Assembly: GCA_022563135.1 (NCBI GenBank)
Contig: JADFNZ010000073.1
Span: forward strand, 1-8,373
DNA length: 8,373 bases
Origin: Chloroflexota bacterium
GTDB taxonomy: Bacteria > Chloroflexota > Dehalococcoidia > DSTF01 > RBG-16-68-14
Direction: 5' to 3'
A program made the position numbers and the translations under genes. This document shows positions 1-5,244 of the stretch, one piece after another; position 1 is the stretch's first letter, and the number at the start of each line of letters is the position of its first letter. The notes under the pieces are model-generated. The model was not told where the DNA came from. It ran no database searches and saw nothing but the letters and a program-made list of their open reading frames with translations.

Positions 1-524
1 TCGGTCACGTTCGGCGTGAGCTTCACAATGGTCGGTAGCGTGGTGCTTCGAACCACGGCTTCCGTCACAGCGGCGGCCGCCTCCGGCTCCTGACCGAACT
101 CCATCCCGCCCCGGCGGGCGTTGGGGCTCGAGATATTCACTTCGATGCCGCTCACACCGTCGACGCCATCGAACCGCTGCGCCAGCTCGCCGTACTCCTC
201 GACCGTCGCGCCCAGGATGCTTACGATGACCGGGATAGGCCAGCGCGCCCATGATGGCGCCAGCTTTCGGATCACCGCCTCCACACCGGGGTTCTGGAGG
301 CCGATAGCGTTGAGCATCCCGGCCGCGGTTTCCACGGTGCGCGGCTGCGCGCTTCCGGAACGGGGACGAAGCGTAACCGTCTTGGTGACCACCGCGCCGA
401 GCTCCTGTACCCGGAACCCAGTGCTCTTCTCCAGGCCGAAGCTGAACGTGCCCGACGCCGTCAGTACAGGGTTTGCCAGTAACAGGCTTCCCTTGCGGCC
501 TACCAGCTCCACGCGTAGGTTCAC
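1..524 (-). CDS. pyrD: Dihydroorotate dehydrogenase class 1B, catalytic subunit (N-terminal part)
   Basis: Oxidises dihydroorotate to orotate with FMN in cytosolic pyrimidine synthesis; class 1B enzymes pass electrons through PyrK to NAD+. The 174 visible codons (of about 300 usual) carry family landmarks: ANPVLTASGTF at 17-27, LGAVVTKT with FMN/substrate Lys48, AGMLNAIGLQNPG at 68-80, GIEVNISSPN at 126-135 and VKLTPNVT at 167-174. The gene runs off the left edge. The start is the GTG at 524-522: AGGAG at 538-534 lies 9 nt upstream and an in-frame TAG at 560-558 excludes a longer reading. Odd point: the class 1 catalytic base sits in NxSCPN, but residue 133 is Ser, as in class 2 enzymes. The rest of the visible sequence is class 1B, and pyrK occurs in the window, so I keep that class. 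It has its own promoter and is not in a visible operon with pyrK. Confidence 0.93.
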   Translation of the reverse strand, partial: MNLRVELVGRKGSLLLANPVLTASGTFSFGLEKSTGFRVQELGAVVTKTVTLRPRSGSAQPRTVETAAGMLNAIGLQNPGVEAVIRKLAPSWARWPIPVIVSILGATVEEYGELAQRFDGVDGVSGIEVNISSPNARRGGMEFGQEPEAAAAVTEAVVRSTTLPTIVKLTPNVT

Positions 525-533
525 GTCGCTCCG

Positions 534-538
534 CTCCT
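534..538 (-). promoter_or_regulatory. Shine-Dalgarno site of pyrD
   Basis: AGGAG on the minus strand lies 9 nt before the GTG at 524. It decides this start, because no ATG, GTG or TTG lies between it and the in-frame stop upstream. Confidence 0.7.
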
Positions 539-559
539 GTTCGTGTGAGAATCGGAGCT

Positions 560-588
560 ATTATACGGCGAGGGCGGGGAGGGATCGA
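560..588 (-). promoter_or_regulatory. Likely pyrD promoter (-10 TATAAT)
   Basis: A perfect TATAAT -10 hexamer occupies 565-560 on the minus strand, placing the transcript start near 553 and giving a leader of about 30 nt before the pyrD GTG. No good -35 element is visible in 583-590. The site lies just downstream of a terminator hairpin (602-624), which fits pyrD being transcribed on its own. Confidence 0.5.
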
Positions 589-601
589 ATCGAGAAAGAG
601 A

Positions 602-624
602 GGAGGCCCGCTGTGCGGGCCTCC
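602..624 (-). terminator. Intrinsic terminator after the small HHW protein gene
   Basis: GGAGGCCCG (602-610) pairs perfectly with CGGGCCTCC (616-624), and C611-G615 can extend the stem to 10 bp with a 3-nt loop. Reading on the minus strand, the hairpin is followed by a pyrimidine-rich TCTCTTTCTC run rather than a pure U-tract. It lies 24 nt beyond the stop codon at 649 and upstream of the pyrD promoter, so it insulates the two genes. Confidence 0.75.
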
Positions 625-648
625 AGCGGGTATAGACGGGCCTCGGGT

Positions 649-915
649 TTAGTATCCTTCGCTCTCGCTGTGCTTCTGGCTGGGCTGGCGAGGACCGGCG
701 CGTCCTCTCGCGCGGGACCAGCGTCCCAGGCGTGCGCCGCCCGTCTCTCGGACGGCATCGGCGGCGGCGTTCGGGTAGCGCTTTCTCCTACCGCAATGCT
801 TACATACCCCCAGGCTTGTGGCGCCGTTCGGGGTCTCGATGACCCAGTGGTGACGGCACTGCGTAGTACTATGCGTGTATGCTCGGCGACCGCTGACGGC
901 GATTCCTTCGCTCAC
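649..915 (-). CDS. Small HHW/CxxC putative zinc-binding protein, function unknown
   Basis: This 88-residue protein of unknown function has a conserved-looking core at residues 20-49: CRHHW (20-24), IETPNG, TSLGVCKHCG (33-42) and RYPN. Cys20, His22/His23 and the C38-x2-C41 pair look like a small zinc site. I recall similar HHW...G.C..CG proteins in Chloroflexota and some other high-GC bacteria, with no known role. The tail (57-88) is basic, rich in Arg and Gly, and probably disordered. The start is the GTG at 915-913, preceded by AAGGAGGT at 928-921, the best Shine-Dalgarno site in the window; an overlapping out-of-frame ATG is followed at once by TGA. The gene diverges from the SufR-like regulator and ends before a terminator, so it is probably monocistronic. 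Sharing a control region with an Fe-S regulator hints at metal or redox control, which is inference. Confidence 0.75.
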   Translation of the reverse strand: MSEGIAVSGRRAYTHSTTQCRHHWVIETPNGATSLGVCKHCGRRKRYPNAAADAVRETGGARLGRWSRARGRAGPRQPSQKHSESEGY

Positions 916-920
916 ATTCC

Positions 921-928
921 ACCTCCTT
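921..928 (-). promoter_or_regulatory. Strong Shine-Dalgarno site of the HHW protein gene
   Basis: AAGGAGGT on the minus strand is nearly fully complementary to the 16S anti-SD and lies 5 nt before the GTG at 915. It fixes the start and supports this small frame as a real gene. Confidence 0.75.
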
Positions 929-989
929 ACGTCCCCCGTGTAGTAGAACGTCTAGAGCCAGGATACGTTCCCGTACGCCAGGTTTCAGT

Positions 990-1019
990 AGCGTAGCACA
1001 CGTTATTTTCCTGTGTCAA
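990..1019 (-). promoter_or_regulatory. Likely promoter of the HHW protein gene
   Basis: A perfect -35 TTGACA (1019-1014, minus strand) is followed after 18 nt by TACGCT (995-990), a 3/6 match to TATAAT. Transcription would begin near 983 with a leader of about 68 nt. The -35 box lies inside an inverted repeat (1013-1028), so a repressor bound there would block it. Confidence 0.5.
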
Positions 1020-1028
1020 GGTTTACAC
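1013..1028. promoter_or_regulatory. Inverted repeat, candidate operator
   Basis: GTGTcAAggTTtACAC is symmetric at 12 of its 16 positions. It covers the -35 box of the minus-strand gene and lies about 30 nt upstream of the plus-strand promoter. Its size fits a dimeric winged-helix regulator, and the regulator encoded next door is the obvious candidate to bind it. No binding has been shown; this is inference from symmetry and position. Confidence 0.45.
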
Positions 1029-1048
1029 GATAAACAACAATAATTGTT
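1021..1048. repeat. Two further AT-rich inverted repeats in the divergent control region
   Basis: GTTTA (1021-1025) pairs with TAAAC (1031-1035) across 5 nt, and AACAAT (1036-1041) pairs perfectly with ATTGTT (1043-1048) around a single A. The first overlaps the inverted repeat at 1013-1028. Both lie in the most AT-rich stretch of the window, directly upstream of the -35 of the plus-strand operon, and could be additional operator half-sites or curved promoter DNA. Confidence 0.4.
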
Positions 1049-1058
1049 ACTAAAGGCG

Positions 1059-1087
1059 TTGCTGGGAGCATAGTCATTCGATATACT
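1059..1087 (+). promoter_or_regulatory. Likely promoter of the regulator-mrp-NYN-receiver operon
   Basis: TTGCTG (1059-1064) and TATACT (1082-1087, 5/6 match to TATAAT) are separated by an ideal 17 nt. Transcription would start near 1094, leaving a leader of about 37 nt before the ATG at 1131. No other promoter is apparent before the next three genes, which follow without room for one. Confidence 0.55.
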
Positions 1088-1130
1088 CGGAACAGGACGG
1101 GTGCTGTCAACCCGACCCTTTTCTCGTTGT

Positions 1131-1814
1131 ATGACCACAACAAAGAACGAAATCCTAGCGCTGCTAAAGCGCAACGGCGGCCAGAGCGTCGCTGACTTGG
1201 CGGCATTGCTTCATCTTGCGACGATCACCATCAGGCAGCACCTCACGCATCTACAGCGAGACGGGCTCATCGTGTCCGAACGGCGCTCCGGGAGCAACGG
1301 GCGGGCCCACTATGCCTATCGGCTGAGCGCGAAGGGCCACGCGGCCGGGTTCCCGCGTCGATCCGACCGGATCGTGGCGCTGCTGATGCGGGAGATCGGG
1401 TTCCTGGATGGGCAGGAGATCAGGGGCCTTTCGCCGAAGGGGAAGACGCGCCTCGTACTGGAGCGGCTCGCCCGCCGTCTCGCTGAGGAGTACGCGCCTC
1501 TGGTGCAGGGCTGGCCCCTGCGGGAGCGCGTGGTCTTCGTGACGGAGGTGATGCACGCTGACGGCGGCTTCGCTGAGTGGGAGGAGACGGCGGGCGGGTA
1601 TGAGATTCGGGACTTCAATTGCCTCTTCCATCAACTCCTTGATGGAGACGAGGACGTCTGCCTGTGGCATCGCAGCTTTCTCACGCTGATGCTTGGCGCG
1701 GAGGTGCGGGTACGCCCTTGCGTAGACGGCGCTGCGCAGTGCTGTCGTTACGAGATCGAGCGGATCGGCAAGGCGGCTCCGGTACGGGGACATCCGGTAG
1801 TTTCACGAACCTAG
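1131..1814 (+). CDS. SufR-like winged-helix transcriptional regulator with C-terminal cysteine cluster
   Basis: A 227-residue predicted DNA-binding sensor. Residues 4-65 form a winged helix: the helix-turn-helix falls around SVADLAALL and TITIRQHLTHLQRDGL, and the wing around RRSGSNGRAHYAYRLS. The C-terminal half holds Cys164, Cys177, Cys197 and Cys204/205, spaced C-X12-C-X19-C-X6/7-C. Closely similar cysteine patterns occur in SufR-like regulators that bind an Fe-S cluster and repress suf genes. Which of the adjacent Cys204/Cys205 is the ligand is unclear. The frame is open from a GTG at 1101, but the ATG at 1131 starts the conserved part and lies downstream of the inferred transcript start. 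No Shine-Dalgarno site precedes it. It is followed 11 nt later by mrp, an Fe-S carrier gene, which supports an Fe-S role. It may control itself and the divergent HHW gene. It could instead be a cysteine redox or metal sensor. Confidence 0.8.
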   Translation: MTTTKNEILALLKRNGGQSVADLAALLHLATITIRQHLTHLQRDGLIVSERRSGSNGRAHYAYRLSAKGHAAGFPRRSDRIVALLMREIGFLDGQEIRGLSPKGKTRLVLERLARRLAEEYAPLVQGWPLRERVVFVTEVMHADGGFAEWEETAGGYEIRDFNCLFHQLLDGDEDVCLWHRSFLTLMLGAEVRVRPCVDGAAQCCRYEIERIGKAAPVRGHPVVSRT

Positions 1815-1819
1815 AGGGG
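1815..1819 (+). promoter_or_regulatory. Shine-Dalgarno site of mrp
   Basis: AGGGG directly follows the stop codon of the regulator and lies 6 nt before the mrp ATG at 1826, consistent with coupled translation of the two genes. Confidence 0.6.
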
Positions 1820-1825
1820 TAGCGC

Positions 1826-2887
1826 ATGCCTACAGAGCAGGAGATCTTAGAGGCGCTCAAGCGAGTAGAGGACCCCGACCTTCATCGAGACATCGTCTCG
1901 CTTGGGTTCGTTAAGGACATCGAGGTGCAGGACGGGCGCGTCAATCTGCGGATCGTCCTCACGACGCCGGCGTGTCCGGTACGCGAGGAGCTGCGCTCGC
2001 AGGCTGAAGAGTTGCTCAAGGCATTACCTGGCGTACAGGACGTTAACGTCACGATGGATGCGGAGGTGCGCTCGAACCAGCCGGGCGGCGACGCGAAGCC
2101 CGTGGAGGGTGTGCGCAACATCATCGCCGTTGCGAGCAACAAGGGTGGCGTCGGCAAGTCCACGGTGTCGGTCAATCTAGCGGTCGCTCTGGCGAAGAGC
2201 GGCGCGCGGGTAGGGTTGCTGGATGCTGACGTCACCGGCCCGAACATCCCGATCATGATGGGGTTCGAGGCCGGATTCATGGCTGACGGCGACGGCGGTC
2301 TCAAGACGGTCGAGAAGTACGGCGTGCGCATGATCTCACTCGGCTTCGTGCTGCCGCGGCTCTCTCCCGTCGTGTGGCGCGGGCCTATGGTTGGCACTGC
2401 GGTGCGGCAGCTTCTGCACGATATTAAGTGGGGCGATCTGGACTACCTTATCATCGACCTGCCTCCCGGCACCAGCGACGCCTCCATGAGCATGGCGCAG
2501 GAGACGGCCATCTCGGGTGTGGTGATCGTCAGCACGCCGCAGGCTGTGGCATGGGAGGACGCCGGCAAGGCCGTGGCGATGTTCGACAAGCTGAACGTGC
2601 CTGTCTTCGGCGTGATCGAGAACATGAGCTACTTCAATTGCCCCCACTGCGACGAGCGGACCGAGATCTTTGGCCACGGGGGGGGCAGGACGGCGGCGGA
2701 GGAGCTTGGCCTGGAGTTTCTCGGCGAGATCCCGCTCGATCTGAAGACGCGCGAGGGTGGCGATAAGGGCGTCCCGATCGTAGAATCGGAGCCAGAATCG
2801 TCGCAAGCGCAGGCCTTCGTTCGCGTGGCGGAGCTGGTGGCGGCGCGCTGCAGTATTCTCCAATACGCCTCCGCTGGTGTAGAATAG
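1826..2887 (+). CDS. mrp: Iron-sulfur cluster carrier protein Mrp/ApbC
   Basis: A cytosolic P-loop ATPase that, in its family, binds and delivers [4Fe-4S] clusters to apoproteins. At 353 residues it has the full usual architecture. An N-terminal MIP18 (DUF59) domain spans about 4-80 with the conserved TTPACPV around Cys50. The Mrp/MinD-type ATPase follows from about 97: deviant Walker A SNKGGVGKST (104-113; signature Lys106, Lys111), DADVTGPN (133-140), Walker B YLIIDLPPGTSD (207-218) and IENMSYFNCPHC (264-275). Cys272 and Cys275 of that CPHC motif are the expected cluster ligands at the dimer interface. The last dozen residues (CSILQYASAGVE) look like a lineage-specific tail. A run of eight G at 2678-2685 encodes part of HGGG and does not break the frame. 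Its place behind a SufR-like regulator suggests regulation by Fe-S status. Confidence 0.96.
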   Translation: MPTEQEILEALKRVEDPDLHRDIVSLGFVKDIEVQDGRVNLRIVLTTPACPVREELRSQAEELLKALPGVQDVNVTMDAEVRSNQPGGDAKPVEGVRNIIAVASNKGGVGKSTVSVNLAVALAKSGARVGLLDADVTGPNIPIMMGFEAGFMADGDGGLKTVEKYGVRMISLGFVLPRLSPVVWRGPMVGTAVRQLLHDIKWGDLDYLIIDLPPGTSDASMSMAQETAISGVVIVSTPQAVAWEDAGKAVAMFDKLNVPVFGVIENMSYFNCPHCDERTEIFGHGGGRTAAEELGLEFLGEIPLDLKTREGGDKGVPIVESEPESSQAQAFVRVAELVAARCSILQYASAGVE

Positions 2888-2891
2888 CTGT

Positions 2892-3878
2892 GTGACACTA
2901 CGATTCTTCCGCCGTAAGGGCACGGCGAAAGCAGCAGCAGAAGAGCCCACGCCCGAGGAGGCCCCCACGACCGACTCGGAGCGACCGACACAAAGGCGGC
3001 GAAGGGGCGCTGGCACCAGGACTCGGCGCTCCAGCGGCGCGACAAGCGCACCGGCTAGCGAGCCGAACCCGGCGACTACCTCTTCCGCAAGCAAACCCAC
3101 AAGCAAGAGCCGGCGCGGCCGGCGAGGCGGCTCCGCACGAAAGTCGCGGACCACGTCAACGCCACCGGCCGGCGCAGTGCAGCCCACCACGCCGGAGATC
3201 GCGCCTGCCGTGGAGACCGAGTTGCAGGGCCTGCCGGGCCTGGAGGCCCTGCTGAAGCAGCAGAGCGCGGTTCTGAGCCAGGTCACGGAACGCCAGATCG
3301 ACGTGATGAAGGGGCTGCAGGGTTCACTTTCGGCGATTGAGAACCGGCTGGCTTCCATGGGAAGTCTGGGCGCACCGACGGAGCGGCCGCGTATCGGTAT
3401 CTTCGTCGATGTGCCGAACATCGTGTACGCGGCGGAGCGGATGCGCGTGAAGATCGACTTCGGTAAGCTGGTGGAGCTGATCAGCCGCGACCGGGAGCTG
3501 GTGCGGGCGAGCGCGTATGCGCCCATCAGCGACGACCCGAACGAGCCTCTGGAGACGCAGCGGTTCGTCCAGCCCTTCGTCGGGCTGGGCTATCGCATCG
3601 TCACCAAGCCACTCAAGCGTTACGCAGATGGCACTGTGAAGGCGAACTTCGATGTGGAGCTGGCTATCGATGTGCTCACGATGTCCGACAGGCTGGACAT
3701 CGTCTCGCTCGTCTCCGGCGATGGCGATTTCCGCCGGTTGGTGGAGATCGTCGCCAGCAAGGGCGTGCGCGTCGAGGTGGTCTCCTTCGGCCAGAGCGTG
3801 GCCGCCGAGCTGCGGGCGGTGGCGGACATTTACACGGAACTCAACGATCACCTGAAGGAGCTGCGGGTAACCAAGTGA
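2892..3878 (+). CDS. LabA/DUF88-type NYN-domain protein with basic disordered N-terminus
   Basis: NYN domains are PIN-like metal-dependent folds, and several family members are ribonucleases. This 328-residue protein has three parts. Residues 1-105 are low-complexity, rich in Arg, Ser, Thr, Ala and Pro, with clusters such as RRRRGAGTRTRR and SRRGRRGG, so probably disordered and nucleic-acid binding. Residues 110-157 are predicted helical, perhaps a short coiled coil. Residues 166-325 are the NYN domain, with acidic residues where the active site is expected: FVDVPN (171-176), KANFDVELAID (250-260) and SLVSGDGDFRRLVE (272-285). The likely metal ligands are Asp173, Asp254, Asp277 and Asp279. 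The GTG start lies 4 nt after the mrp stop with no good Shine-Dalgarno site, implying translational coupling. The receiver gene overlaps its stop. No substrate can be named. LabA takes part in circadian output in cyanobacteria, but nothing here implies a clock. Confidence 0.88.
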   Translation: MTLRFFRRKGTAKAAAEEPTPEEAPTTDSERPTQRRRRGAGTRTRRSSGATSAPASEPNPATTSSASKPTSKSRRGRRGGSARKSRTTSTPPAGAVQPTTPEIAPAVETELQGLPGLEALLKQQSAVLSQVTERQIDVMKGLQGSLSAIENRLASMGSLGAPTERPRIGIFVDVPNIVYAAERMRVKIDFGKLVELISRDRELVRASAYAPISDDPNEPLETQRFVQPFVGLGYRIVTKPLKRYADGTVKANFDVELAIDVLTMSDRLDIVSLVSGDGDFRRLVEIVASKGVRVEVVSFGQSVAAELRAVADIYTELNDHLKELRVTK

Positions 3879-4276
3879 CGGACCGCGCCGCGCCGACGGT
3901 CCTCATCGCGGAGGACTACCCGGACTTTCGCGCACGGCTGCTCGCGCTGCTGGCGCCGCTGGACCTTACGTGCATCCCTGTCGCCAATGGCCGGCTCGCC
4001 ATTGAGGTGCTGCAGAACGTAGCACAGACTGTGGACCTGCTGATCACCGATATGGACATGCCGGTCGACACCGGCTGGCAGGTGATCGAGGCGGCGCGCC
4101 GGCATCACGGAGCGGAGCTGCCCATCATCATGCAGACCGGTGAGGCCGGCTACAGCTACGTTCAACGCAGGGCGAAAGATCTTGGCATCACGCTGATCGA
4201 CAAACGGGACGTGGATACGAGCTTGTTGCCGGCTGTCCGCGGGGCGCTCGGCCTGCCGGCGGACGAGACCGCATAA
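3875..4276 (+). CDS. Stand-alone response regulator receiver domain protein
   Basis: A single CheY-like receiver domain of 133 residues without an output domain. The acidic pair is Glu13-Asp14, the phospho-acceptor Asp59 (in LLITDMDMP), the switch residue Thr88 (in IIMQTGE) and the conserved Lys110. The usual Pro after that Lys is Arg (DKRD), a mild deviation in the last active-site loop. The GTG start overlaps the stop of the NYN gene in GTGA; AAGGAG at 3855-3860 is 14 nt upstream, rather far, so coupling is the likelier means of initiation. No histidine kinase is encoded in the window, so its phosphodonor is unknown. It may act by protein contact, perhaps on the NYN protein made just before it. 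That pairing is inference from overlap alone. It is the last gene before a terminator. Confidence 0.9.
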   Translation: MTDRAAPTVLIAEDYPDFRARLLALLAPLDLTCIPVANGRLAIEVLQNVAQTVDLLITDMDMPVDTGWQVIEAARRHHGAELPIIMQTGEAGYSYVQRRAKDLGITLIDKRDVDTSLLPAVRGALGLPADETA

Positions 4277-4289
4277 CGGACCCCGCTAG

Positions 4290-4335
4290 ATGAGTTGAGG
4301 CCCGCCCCGGGATAGGGGAGGGCCTCAAGGCTCAT
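4290..4335. terminator. Bidirectional terminator between converging genes
   Basis: TTGAGGCCC (4295-4303) pairs perfectly with GGGCCTCAA (4320-4328); CCCC (4305-4308) with GGGG (4315-4318) extends the stem inwards past one mismatch, and ATGAG (4290-4294) with CTCAT (4331-4335) extends it outwards past a GG bulge. There is no clear U-run on either strand. It lies 14 nt after the receiver gene stop and 45 nt beyond the methyltransferase stop, so it probably ends both transcripts. Confidence 0.7.
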
Positions 4336-4379
4336 GGGCACTTGCAGCAGCGAGTCAGTTACCGGTGCCGTCGGACGGG

Positions 4380-5192
4380 CTATCCGTGCTCCCGTTCCAG
4401 TAGGAGCGCGTTGTCGTTTGCCTCCGCCGCCACGCGCTTCCGCGCCAGTCTAGCGTACTCCGCGACCGATTCGATCAAGAGCCAGCGCCGGCCATGGCGG
4501 CTGGCGGCGACGGCCAGCGTTCCGGCGCCGCCGAAGGGATCGAGCAAGAGTTCGTCCGGCTGAGACGCGAGCCGGACCGCCCGCTCGATGAGCGCCAGCG
4601 GCTTCTGCGAGGGGTGCGCTCCGTTGATGCGCTCCTTTCGCGCCGTGACGGGGAACTCCCACAGGTTTCGCATCTGCTTGTTCCCGTTCATCGCCTTGGC
4701 GTCCGCGTAGTTGAACGTCCAGTTCTTCGCGCGCTTAGGCGTCTCGTTCACGGCCCAGATGATCTGCTCCGTGCTCTCCGTCAGCATGCGCGCGGTGATG
4801 TTCGGCTGGGCGTTCGGTTTGAACCAGATGATAGAGTTGAGGATCCGCCGCTCCAGCACCTGGCCCAGCAGGAAGCCGAGCAGGTAGATGTTGTGGAACG
4901 TCCCGAATACGAGAATGTTCCCGTTCGGCTTGACGACGCGGCAGACCTCGCGCAGCCAGTCCAGGCTGAAGCGAAAGTATTCGTCCTCCGTGAACTGGTC
5001 CCAGGCCTCCTGCATCGTCACGTGCGACGAGAAGGCCCAGCTTAGGCCGCGCTTGCTGCCACCACGGCCCCGGCCGGAGGCGATACCAAACGGAGGGTCC
5101 GCGATGCAGTGATCGACGCAGTCGTCCGGCCACGATCGCATCACCTTGAGGCAATCGCCGGTGTAGATGTGGTTGGGGTTTGGTTCAGACAT
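4380..5192 (-). CDS. Beta-class site-specific DNA methyltransferase (N6-adenine or N4-cytosine), apparently solitary
   Basis: Transfers a methyl group from S-adenosylmethionine to an exocyclic amino group in DNA. This 270-residue protein shows catalytic motif IV ADPPFGI (31-37) first, then HPSQKPL (193-199, motif X) and LLDPFGGAGTLA (216-227, motif I), with Glu241 in motif II: the beta-class order. DPP(F) suggests N6-adenine rather than the SPP(Y) typical of N4-cytosine enzymes, with Phe in place of the commoner Tyr. The segment NYADAKAMNGNKQMRNLWEFP (161-181) loosely recalls MboII-like (GAAGA) enzymes, but I would not assign a site. A TTG at 5210 would add six residues, but the inferred promoter starts transcription about there, so the ATG at 5192 is chosen; it has a leader of about 17 nt and no Shine-Dalgarno site. 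No restriction endonuclease gene adjoins it, so it may be an orphan, perhaps with an epigenetic role. Confidence 0.9.
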   Translation of the reverse strand: MSEPNPNHIYTGDCLKVMRSWPDDCVDHCIADPPFGIASGRGRGGSKRGLSWAFSSHVTMQEAWDQFTEDEYFRFSLDWLREVCRVVKPNGNILVFGTFHNIYLLGFLLGQVLERRILNSIIWFKPNAQPNITARMLTESTEQIIWAVNETPKRAKNWTFNYADAKAMNGNKQMRNLWEFPVTARKERINGAHPSQKPLALIERAVRLASQPDELLLDPFGGAGTLAVAASRHGRRWLLIESVAEYARLARKRVAAEANDNALLLEREHG

Positions 5193-5215
5193 GACGAAAG
5201 AACTGATCAACTGCG

Positions 5216-5244
5216 ATGGTATCTTAGTAAATAAACCGCGTCAA
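5216..5244 (-). promoter_or_regulatory. Likely methyltransferase promoter overlapping the kinase stop codon
   Basis: TTGACG (5244-5239, minus strand) and TACCAT (5221-5216, 4/6 match) are separated by 17 nt. The TGA within TTGACG is the stop codon of the kinase gene. Transcription would begin near 5209 and give a very short leader before the ATG at 5192. Confidence 0.5.

Noticed and set aside
121..996. A 291-codon open frame on the plus strand
   Set aside because: It is antisense to pyrD and the HHW gene and spans their terminator and promoter. The protein is low-complexity with no recognisable motif, and the frame is open because of high GC third positions of the opposite strand.
1251..1793. 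A 180-codon open frame on the minus strand
   Set aside because: It is antisense to the SufR-like regulator, with no motif, no start signal and a composition typical of a shadow frame.
2678..2685. Run of eight G in mrp as a possible frameshift or slippage site
   Set aside because: The Mrp frame and conserved sequence continue correctly on both sides, so there is no evidence of a shifted product; it may only be a sequencing-error hotspot.
2336..3526. A 396-codon open frame on the minus strand
   Set aside because: It is antisense to mrp and the NYN gene, both certain from their motifs. It crosses their junction and looks like no known protein.
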